Source: Porticoccus sp. (GTDB lineage Bacteria; Pseudomonadota; Gammaproteobacteria; Pseudomonadales; Porticoccaceae). Taken from it: 6,033 bases of DNA. Of the stretch, positions 1 through 5,531 are shown one piece after another. Each line of letters starts with the position of its first letter. Positions within the stretch are counted from its first letter, which is position 1. The position numbers and the translations under genes are program-made. The stretch covers positions 1 through 6,033 of the forward strand of contig JALQUJ010000190.1 of the NCBI GenBank assembly GCA_023263825.1, written 5' to 3'. The notes below the pieces were generated by a model, which was not told where the DNA came from, searched no databases, and saw only the letters and a program-made list of their open reading frames with translations.

Positions 1-1
1 C

Positions 2-1828
2 CTGGGATTGCGTACACTCACCATTATCGATTGGGCTGTAAAAATGGTGAATCAACGGCGACAGCGTGCCGCTGAAGAGCCCATGACCATAGAAGCAATC
101 CCTCTGGATGATCCGGCCACCTATGGCTTAATGCAGCGAGCAGAAACTACAGCAGTGTTTCAGCTTGAGTCTCGTGGAATGAAAGACCTGATTAAGCGCG
201 TTGAGCCCAGTTGTTTTGAGGACATTGTAGCTTTGGTGGCACTGTTTCGTCCCGGGCCATTGCAGTCGGGCATGGTAGACGATTTTATCAACCGTAAACA
301 TGGCCGAGCGGAAGTGGCCTATCCCGATGCGAAGTTTCAACACGAAACCTTAAAGCCGGTACTTGAGCCAACCTATGGCGTTATTGTTTATCAAGAACAG
401 GTGATGCAAATCGCTCAGGTTCTGGCGGGCTATACTCTGGGTGGTGCAGATATGCTGCGCCGTGCCATGGGTAAGAAAAAGCCTGAAGAAATGGCCAAGC
501 AACGGAAAATTTTCCAGGACGGTGCTAAGAATCAGGGGGTTGATCCTGACCTGGCCATCAAAATTTTTGACCTGGTAGAAAAGTTTGCCGGCTATGGCTT
601 TAACAAATCGCATTCTGCTGCGTATGCGCTTCTCGCCTATCAAACGGCTTGGTTAAAGGCACATTACCCTGCGGAATTTATGGCTGCTGTGTTATCGGCA
701 GATATGCAAAACACCGACAAGGTTGTGACACTTATCGATGAATGTAATGCGCTGAACTTGCCTTTATTACCACCCGATGTAAATCGTGGAGAGTTCTCTT
801 TTACGGTTTCTGAACAAGGTGAAGTGATCTATGGCCTCGGTGCCATTAAGGGGCTTGGTGAAGGGCCGGTAGAGGGTATTATTGTCGCCCGAAACGAGGG
901 TGGTGAGTTTAGGGATTTATTTGATTTCTGTGCGCGAGTAGACGGCCGCAAGGTCAATAAGCGGGCTTTGGAAGCACTGATTCGCTCTGGGGCCCTAGAT
1001 AACATAGGACCAGAGGGAGAAATTGGATATCGTCGTGCAGTGATGCTTGCCGCTATGGAAGAAGCGGTAAAAATGGCAGAACAGTATGCCCGGAATACCA
1101 AGAGCGGTATGACGGATTTGTTTGGTGCAACACCTAGGGAAAGTGCACCAGAAATTGGCTACCAAAGCTTTCAAGGGGTGCGCAGTGGTACCCCTAAAGA
1201 ACGATTAAATGGCGAAAAAGATACCCTAGGTTTGTATCTTACGGGTCATCCTATTGATGAGTATAGAGAAGAACTGACTCATTTTGTCGAACACAGGATT
1301 ATTGATCTTAAACCAGATAAAAATAAGCAACTTGTGGCTGGGTTGGTCGTTGGTTTACGTGTGATAAAAACCCGTCGTGGTGACAATATGGCCATTGTCT
1401 CCCTGGATGATAAAAGTGGCCGGATAGAAGTAGCAATTTTTGCCGATACATTTAAAGAATACCGGGATAAAATTGTTAAAGATGCCCTGCTGGTAGTAGA
1501 AGGGCAGATATCAGAAGATGGCTATACTGGCGGCCTAAAAATGCGGGCAGATCAGGTGAAAAACCTCTATGAAGCAAGGGTTAATTATCTTAAAGGCATT
1601 ACCATAGATGCAGGTGAAGAAAGCCTGAGTGGCTCTGGTCTTGAGCAGTTTTCAGATATTATGGCTCCGTATCAACAGGGAAGCTGTCCTATTCGAATAC
1701 GCTATAGCAATGGCTATGCCGTAGGGGAAATTGCTTTGGGTGAGCAGTGGTTAATGGCCCCTGAAGATGACTTGCTCCATAAACTAAGGGAAAAGTTTGG
1801 TACCGATTGTGTGCATTTAAGGTTTTAA
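2..1828 (+). CDS. dnaE: DNA polymerase III alpha subunit, C-terminal part (5' end outside window)
   Basis: This is the catalytic subunit of the replicative DNA polymerase III holoenzyme (C-family polymerase). About 608 residues are present of a family length near 1160, so the N-terminal PHP domain and most of the palm lie upstream. The first codons read LGLRTLTIIDW; in the E. coli protein the third catalytic aspartate sits just before this in FDFLGL, so it falls just outside. What remains is the fingers region (ETTAVFQLESRGMKDLIKR, ALFRPGPLQSGMV, GGADMLRRAMGKKK, FNKSHSAAYALLAYQ), then a helix-hairpin-helix region (YGLGAIKGLGEGP), a probable beta-clamp-binding segment MTDLF (1109-1123), the landmark ETLGLYLTGHP-like DTLGLYLTGHP, an OB fold (about 1330-1570, LDDKSGRIEVAIF) and the C-terminal tau-binding part. 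The frame is open from the window edge to TAA, with no sign of damage. accA follows on the same strand, as in many gammaproteobacteria. Confidence 0.97.
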   Translation: MGLRTLTIIDWAVKMVNQRRQRAAEEPMTIEAIPLDDPATYGLMQRAETTAVFQLESRGMKDLIKRVEPSCFEDIVALVALFRPGPLQSGMVDDFINRKHGRAEVAYPDAKFQHETLKPVLEPTYGVIVYQEQVMQIAQVLAGYTLGGADMLRRAMGKKKPEEMAKQRKIFQDGAKNQGVDPDLAIKIFDLVEKFAGYGFNKSHSAAYALLAYQTAWLKAHYPAEFMAAVLSADMQNTDKVVTLIDECNALNLPLLPPDVNRGEFSFTVSEQGEVIYGLGAIKGLGEGPVEGIIVARNEGGEFRDLFDFCARVDGRKVNKRALEALIRSGALDNIGPEGEIGYRRAVMLAAMEEAVKMAEQYARNTKSGMTDLFGATPRESAPEIGYQSFQGVRSGTPKERLNGEKDTLGLYLTGHPIDEYREELTHFVEHRIIDLKPDKNKQLVAGLVVGLRVIKTRRGDNMAIVSLDDKSGRIEVAIFADTFKEYRDKIVKDALLVVEGQISEDGYTGGLKMRADQVKNLYEARVNYLKGITIDAGEESLSGSGLEQFSDIMAPYQQGSCPIRIRYSNGYAVGEIALGEQWLMAPEDDLLHKLREKFGTDCVHLRF

Positions 1829-1916
1829 AGCTACAGCTTTCTGGCTATCAATTATTTTGTTCTCTCAGTACAATTGGACACCAGTTAGTACATAGCAAAA
1901 AATATTTACCAACGGC

Positions 1917-1922
1917 TATAAT
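1917..1922 (+). promoter_or_regulatory. possible accA promoter, -10 element
   Basis: A perfect TATAAT lies 65 bp upstream of the accA start codon, inside the 158-bp gap after dnaE. No good -35 hexamer is found at 16-18 bp spacing. A second weak pair, TTAACT (1929-1934) and TATACC (1952-1957) at 17 bp, is an alternative. The gap itself is AT-rich and holds nothing else I can name. The call rests on motif match only. Confidence 0.3.
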
Positions 1923-1987
1923 TAGTTTTTAACTGGTTACCTAACCTGAGCTATACCACAGACATACACTACGGATAGAAAGGCATT

Positions 1988-2938
1988 ATGAACCTGAATT
2001 ACCTGGACTTTGAACAACCCATTGCAGAGCTGGAAGCCAAAATTGAAGAGCTACAGTTGGTGGGTAACGACAATGGACTCAATATTACTGACGAAGTTGC
2101 CAAACTCCGGGATAAGAGCCATAAGCTGACCGAAAAAATCTACTCAGACCTCAGTGCCTGGCAGATCGTACAAGTGGCAAGGCATCCACAACGCCCTTAT
2201 GCCATAGACTATATCAATCGAATTTTTACCGATTTTGACGAACTCCATGGTGATCGTCATTTTGGTGATGATTCAGCGATTGTCGGTGGTGTCGCACGCC
2301 TTGATGGCAAGCCTGTTATGGTCATTGGTGAGGAAAAAGGTCGAGGGGTGAACGAAAAAGTTTACCGCAATTTTGGTATGCCTAAACCTGAGGGTTACCG
2401 CAAAGCGATGCGCCTGATGGAAATGGCCGAGCGTTTTAAAATGCCAGTTTTGACACTTATTGACACACCCGGGGCGTACCCTGGCATTGATTCAGAAGAG
2501 CGTGGTATTAGTGAAGCTATTGCTCAAAATTTGGCGGTAATGTCTCGACTGAAAACACCGATGATCTGTACTGTAATTGGTGAAGGCAGCTCTGGTGGTG
2601 CATTGGCTATCGGCGTGGGTGATTACCTCAATATGTTGCAGTATTCCACGTACTTCGTTATCTCGCCAGAAGGCTGTGCCAATATTATTTGGAAGACATC
2701 AGAAAAAGCGCCTGATGCAGCTGAAGCCATGGGGGTAACATCCTCTGTGCTACAGGATTTGGGCATTGTTGATGAAACTATCCCTGAGCCACTGGGAGGT
2801 GCACATCGTGATATAGAAACCATGGCAGAAACGCTAAAGCAGCGGTTAATTGTTCAGGTGAATGATCTTCAGCAGAAGCCTCTTGATGAGCTATTAGAAA
2901 ATCGTTACCAGCGCTTGATGAGTTACGGTAATTCTTGA
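1988..2938 (+). CDS. accA: acetyl-CoA carboxylase carboxyltransferase, alpha subunit
   Basis: AccA pairs with AccD to form the carboxyltransferase that moves CO2 from carboxybiotin on AccB to acetyl-CoA, making malonyl-CoA, the first committed step of fatty-acid synthesis in the cytoplasm. The 316-residue product matches the family length (319 in E. coli) and is collinear with it: N-terminal FEQPIAELEAKIEEL coiled segment, AWQIVQVARHPQRPY (about 58-71), FDELHGDRHFGDD, RNFGMPKPEGYRKA (127-140), IDTPGAYPG (158-166), GEGSSGGALAIGVGD (198-212), NMLQYSTYFVISPEGCA, PEPLGGAHRD, and terminal RYQRLMSYG. The ATG is preceded by GAAAGG four bases upstream, a usable ribosome site, and the MNLNYLDFEQP start aligns with E. 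coli. Two departures are the KGRGVNEKVY stretch, where relatives usually have KGR(D/E)TKEK, and Ser201 in a loop that is normally GEGGSGGA. The reading frame is otherwise intact and I expect it to be functional. Confidence 0.98.
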   Translation: MNLNYLDFEQPIAELEAKIEELQLVGNDNGLNITDEVAKLRDKSHKLTEKIYSDLSAWQIVQVARHPQRPYAIDYINRIFTDFDELHGDRHFGDDSAIVGGVARLDGKPVMVIGEEKGRGVNEKVYRNFGMPKPEGYRKAMRLMEMAERFKMPVLTLIDTPGAYPGIDSEERGISEAIAQNLAVMSRLKTPMICTVIGEGSSGGALAIGVGDYLNMLQYSTYFVISPEGCANIIWKTSEKAPDAAEAMGVTSSVLQDLGIVDETIPEPLGGAHRDIETMAETLKQRLIVQVNDLQQKPLDELLENRYQRLMSYGNS

Positions 2939-2946
2939 TTTTTTAG
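2938..2946 (+). repeat. left copy of 9-bp direct repeat ATTTTTTAG flanking the accA-tilS insert
   Basis: The sequence ATTTTTTAG begins on the last base of the accA TGA stop codon. An identical copy occurs at 3889-3897, just before tilS. The 951-bp spacing encloses the GAF fragment and the transposase fragment. It could be a target-site duplication or a recombination junction. The run of T makes a chance match possible. Confidence 0.45.
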
Positions 2947-2955
2947 GTTTTCTAT

Positions 2956-2978
2956 AGGTTAGCTGCGCAAGGTTAGCT
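2956..2978. repeat. short direct repeat AGGTTAGCT, two copies 5 bp apart
   Basis: AGGTTAGCT occurs at 2956-2964 and again at 2970-2978, separated by GCGCA. The second copy overlaps the TAA stop codon (reverse strand) of the GAF-domain frame. The flanking bases also allow a weak TAGCT/AGCTA pairing. No T-tract follows on either side at the usual distance, so I do not call it a terminator. Confidence 0.5.
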
Positions 2979-3704
2979 ATTTACAGAAAGTACGACCAGG
3001 GTTCCAACCTCAACATCCTTTAGCTTGATCGGTAGTCGCAAAGGCGTTTTTAGCCATTCTGGAGTAATGGAGGCTATGGATTCTGCTGATGAAGGTGCAT
3101 CAAGGTCCAATGCAGGTACACGGTATTGTGGGGTGATCAATAAGTCTGCCCCTAGCTCTTCAAGGGCCCTGTGAGCGAACTGATTGGCTTTGACCAGCCT
3201 TCCTCTTCGGTCAAAGGCTAAGAGCCCTTGATTTTTCCAGCCATCAAACATAGTTTTAGTTGCCTCAATAGCACGCTCGCGGGAACGGAAATAATCACTG
3301 GCTAAATTAGCTTCAATTAATCGGGCTGCCATAATAGCAAAATCCAGGGCATTACTTTGGTAAGCATCGGTTAAACCAGAAAGGTCTACAGCACCTAAAA
3401 TCATGCCATCGTGGGGGTCGCGAATCACATCGGCAGAACAAGTCCAATGCTTAATTCCAGCACAAAAGTGCTCAGCGCCACAGAGTTGTACGGGCTCGGC
3501 TGCAGCTAATGCTGTACCAATAGCATTGGTGCCAGCGACTTTTTCACTCCAAACACCACCCTCAATAGGGTTGATATTGCCCGCACCATATTGTACAGAG
3601 AGGGCACAACAGGAAAGCTGTATTTTTAGCTGATCAGGACTACCAATACTATTTGGAAAATCTGAAAGAATGGAAAAAGGAACTAGGGGTAAAACTCTAT
3701 GCAT
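2973..3704 (-). pseudogene. 5'-truncated GAF-domain sensor protein (AcoR-type GAF plus PAS-like region, no output domain)
   Basis: The minus-strand frame encodes a GAF domain of the kind found at the front of AcoR-like sigma-54 activators: GGVWSEKVAGTNAIGTAL, CGAEHFCAGIKHWTCSADVIRDP, and GMILGAVDLSG. A helix (RSRERAIEATKTMFDGW) and a PAS-like segment (GLLAFDRRGRLVKANQFAHRALEELGA) follow, and the protein stops at GTLVVLSVNS. No AAA+ ATPase or helix-turn-helix domain follows, and only 34 bp separate the stop from accA. Recognisable GAF similarity begins near position 3577. Everything upstream of that in this frame is antisense to a transposase fragment, so the available starts (ATG at 3702-3704, TTG at 3717-3719) lie in foreign sequence and lack a ribosome site. 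The first strands of the GAF fold are missing. I infer a dead gene fragment that remains open by chance or recent decay. A short expressed chimera cannot be excluded. The ligand is unknown. Confidence 0.7.
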
Positions 3705-3832
3705 GGTGCTTGATGACAAACCATATACATATTATTGCTGAACCACCAGATGATGCCATGACACTATCAACCCTAATGAAAAGAGTGAATGGAAGACAAG
3801 CAGTCTATGTCAATAAATTAATTGCATGGTGA
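3578..3832 (+). pseudogene. remnant of REP-associated tyrosine transposase (Y1/HUH, IS200-like family)
   Basis: An 84-codon open stretch on the plus strand, lacking its own start, reads as the N-terminal part of a RAYT/Y1 transposase: PHHIVQRGHNRKAVF (3581-3625), DYQYYLENLKEWKKELGVKLYAW, then CLMTNHIHII with the HxH metal-binding pair at 3722-3730, then LMKRVNGRQAVYVNKL. In intact family members the PHHIVQRGHN block is preceded by about 12-15 residues, and VNKL is followed by an RxGxLWEGRYKSS-like block and the catalytic tyrosine. Both flanks are absent here, and the frame ends at TGA (3830-3832) soon after VNKL. It is therefore a two-ended fragment that cannot be catalytic. It lies antisense to the start of the GAF frame. 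RAYTs act on REP palindromes, but I see no clear REP element nearby. Confidence 0.8.
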
Positions 3833-3861
3833 ATAGTATGCGTTTGTTCATTGTTTTTGTT

Positions 3862-3890
3862 TTGACTTCTGAGTTATGTTGTCTGTCAAT
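3862..3890 (+). promoter_or_regulatory. possible tilS promoter
   Basis: TTGACT (3862-3867) matches the sigma-70 -35 box at five of six positions. The best -10 at 17 bp spacing is only GTCAAT (3885-3890), and no better partner is present. If accA and tilS were once co-transcribed, tilS would now need a promoter here or readthrough across the insert. Low confidence. Confidence 0.22.
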
Positions 3891-3897
3891 TTTTTAG
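3889..3897 (+). repeat. right copy of 9-bp direct repeat ATTTTTTAG flanking the accA-tilS insert
   Basis: This is identical to the copy at 2938-2946. It ends 12 bp before the tilS ATG, and its terminal TAG is the in-frame stop just upstream of the tilS frame. See the left copy for interpretation. Confidence 0.45.
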
Positions 3898-3909
3898 TTG
3901 TTGAGCCTA

Positions 3910-5265
3910 ATGTCATTCGATTCCGATTATCTTGCACCTCACCATCCAAAGCTTAGAGCTGCGGGTCATTGTTATGTAGGTTACAGCGGTGGTCTGGATT
4001 CTCATGTATTGCTTCATGCCCTGGTCAAGTTACTAGGTAATGAATCCATTACCGCCATTCATATCAATCATCAGATGTCATCTAATGCAAACAGCTGGCA
4101 ACAGCATTGCCAAGCCTGTTGTGATGAGTTGGGAGTGCCAATGGTGGCTAAACCTGTAACTGTTGAAAATACCGGGCAGGGACTTGAGCAGGCGGCTCGG
4201 GAAGCACGTTATGGTGTATTTGAACAAATATTAGGAGAAGGAGATTTACTTCTGTTAGCTCACCATGCGGATGATCAGGTGGAGACAGTTTTATATCGAT
4301 TGTTACGCGGTACAGGCACAAAGGGGTTAGCTGGTATCCCTATGAATCGACCTTTGGGGGCTGGTGACATTTTGCGTCCATTGTTGCCCTTTTCTCGAAA
4401 GGAGCTTGAGGATTATGCCGTTGCCAATGAATTAAAGTGGATTGAAGATGAAAGTAACAAGGACATTACCTTTGACCGCAATTTTTTACGTCAGAAAGTG
4501 GTGCCGGTATTAGCAGAACGCTGGCCTGATTATGCCGCAAGGATTACCCATAGCGCTGCTTTATGTGCAGATACAGATCAACTGGCGATTATGCTTGCAG
4601 CACAGGATTTAGCTGCAGTTTATGAGCGCTCTGAGCGAATTGGTTGGAGTATTGCCCTTGAGCCATTTATGGCTCTGGAGGTGTCGCGACAAGCCAATCT
4701 TTTGCGACACTGGGCGGGACAGCACCAATTACCTCAACCGGGTCATCGTATTGTCGATACTGTGTTACATGAATTATTACCTGCTCGCCAGGATGCTGAA
4801 CCACTGGTTAGTTGGGGTGGAGGGCAGTTACGACGATATCAAAAACACTTGCATTTATTACCAGAGAATTTTAGTTCATTGATAGAAGGTGAACACTCTG
4901 AGCAATTGTCTGATTTACTGAATAAACAATTGGATTGGGATGTTAAATCTTCTTTAGCTTTGCCCGATGGCAGTGAACTGAGTGTGACAAAAGAACAAGG
5001 TAAAGGATTACGAATTCCTGAGGACGGGGTGAATATTCGTTTTCGTAGTGGCGGTGAACGCTGTAAGCCCACTGGTCGAAGCGGATCAAACACCTTAAAA
5101 AAATTGTTTCAGGAATACGGACTTGAGCCTTGGTTGCGTAACCGGGTGCCATTAATTTATGTAAAGGATCAGCTAGCTGCTGTCGGTGATTTATGGGTAT
5201 GTGATGAGTTCTCGGTATCTGAAGAAGAGCAGGGTGCTGTATTGCAGTGGCGTTTTCCTACATAG
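3910..5265 (+). CDS. tilS: tRNA(Ile)-lysidine synthase
   Basis: TilS uses ATP to attach lysine to C34 of the CAU-anticodon isoleucine tRNA, so that it reads AUA codons and is charged with Ile rather than Met. From the ATG at 3910 the product is 451 residues (E. coli 432). It shows the N-type ATP-pyrophosphatase P-loop YSGGLDSH (25-32), AHHADDQVETVLYRLLRGTGTKGL (117-140), and WIEDESNKDITFDRNFLR (177-194), the tRNA-recognising family signature. The C-terminal TilS_C domain carries FRSGGERCKPTGRSGSNTLKKLF, PWLRNRVPLIY and AAVGDLWV. An in-frame TAG at 3895-3897 limits the start to TTG 3898, TTG 3901 or ATG 3910; I choose the ATG by family length and codon preference, although none has a convincing Shine-Dalgarno sequence (only TTGAG at 3901-3905). 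In Pseudomonas-type genomes it directly follows accA; here the GAF/transposase block intervenes. Confidence 0.96.
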   Translation: MSFDSDYLAPHHPKLRAAGHCYVGYSGGLDSHVLLHALVKLLGNESITAIHINHQMSSNANSWQQHCQACCDELGVPMVAKPVTVENTGQGLEQAAREARYGVFEQILGEGDLLLLAHHADDQVETVLYRLLRGTGTKGLAGIPMNRPLGAGDILRPLLPFSRKELEDYAVANELKWIEDESNKDITFDRNFLRQKVVPVLAERWPDYAARITHSAALCADTDQLAIMLAAQDLAAVYERSERIGWSIALEPFMALEVSRQANLLRHWAGQHQLPQPGHRIVDTVLHELLPARQDAEPLVSWGGGQLRRYQKHLHLLPENFSSLIEGEHSEQLSDLLNKQLDWDVKSSLALPDGSELSVTKEQGKGLRIPEDGVNIRFRSGGERCKPTGRSGSNTLKKLFQEYGLEPWLRNRVPLIYVKDQLAAVGDLWVCDEFSVSEEEQGAVLQWRFPT

Positions 5266-5316
5266 CTCTTACCCTACTCAATAGCTCTTACCTTACTCAA
5301 TAACTCTTACCTTAAT
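5262..5316 (+). repeat. 19-bp tandem repeat, about 2.8 units, beginning on the tilS stop codon
   Basis: Unit 1 is ATAGCTCTTACCCTACTCA (5262-5280). Unit 2 (5281-5299) differs by one base, C to T. Unit 3 (from 5300) keeps ATAACTCTTACCTTA with one change before diverging after about 15 bases. The TAG of unit 1 is the tilS stop codon. Units lack internal dyad symmetry, so this is not a CRISPR or a terminator. It is probably replication slippage, and a protein- or RNA-binding role is possible but unsupported. Confidence 0.85.
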
Positions 5317-5389
5317 AGTATCGAACCTGTAATTTTAATTGAGCCCTTTTATTGATTGAGAGAGGAGTAGCTTTCTGGTAGTCTGGCAT

Positions 5390-5409
5390 CCCATCTTCAT
5401 GGAGATGGG
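5390..5409 (+). promoter_or_regulatory. stem-loop between tilS and pyrG
   Basis: CCCATCT (5390-5396) pairs perfectly with AGATGGG (5403-5409) around a TCATGG loop, and a T-G wobble can shorten the loop to four bases. The downstream sequence (CATCACTTGG) has no U-run, so it is not a standard intrinsic terminator for tilS. It could be a leader hairpin of pyrG if transcription starts upstream, an mRNA-end stabiliser for tilS, or a DNA site. Confidence 0.5.
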
Positions 5410-5418
5410 CATCACTTG

Positions 5419-5457
5419 GTTACACAGTTAATTCTTACTGTTGTAATACTCTATAAA
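5419..5457 (+). promoter_or_regulatory. possible pyrG promoter region
   Basis: Two weak sigma-70-like options overlap. One is GTTACA (5419-5424) with TGTAAT (5442-5447) at 17 bp spacing. The other is the -10-like TATAAA (5452-5457), which has no good -35. Either would give a leader of roughly 70-80 bases before the pyrG ATG. The support is motif match plus the 266-bp gap after tilS. Confidence 0.25.
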
Positions 5458-5531
5458 TCCTTTCTTTTCAAAGATATACCTGCTGTTCGGCATGTTTAAA
5501 AGTTGTATTCAATGTGGTCGGAAGGGTCTAA

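Noticed and set aside
128..1101. Minus-strand open frames inside dnaE
   Set aside because: They lie opposite strongly conserved dnaE coding sequence and show no recognisable protein motifs; they are shadow frames.
1827..1840. AAAGCT-AC-AGCTTT inverted repeat at the dnaE stop as an intrinsic terminator
   Set aside because: The stem is short and AT-rich, its effective loop is four bases, and no U-run follows. It is too weak to call.
2623..2823. Minus-strand open frame inside accA
   Set aside because: It is antisense to conserved AccA motifs and has no family features.
3403..3633. Plus-strand open frame opposite the GAF region
   Set aside because: It is the antisense of conserved GAF coding sequence and is in a different frame from the transposase fragment.
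4622..5152. Open frames on either strand inside tilS
   Set aside because: They are shadows of the tilS coding sequence without ribosome sites or recognisable content.
5262..5316. Tandem repeat as a CRISPR array
   Set aside because: The units are directly abutting with no spacers and there are no cas genes.
1835..5378. AGCTTTCTGG shared by the dnaE-accA gap (1835-1844) and the tilS-pyrG gap (5369-5378) as a common operator
   Set aside because: It is only 10 bp, has no dyad symmetry and lies at different distances from the genes, so chance is the simplest explanation.
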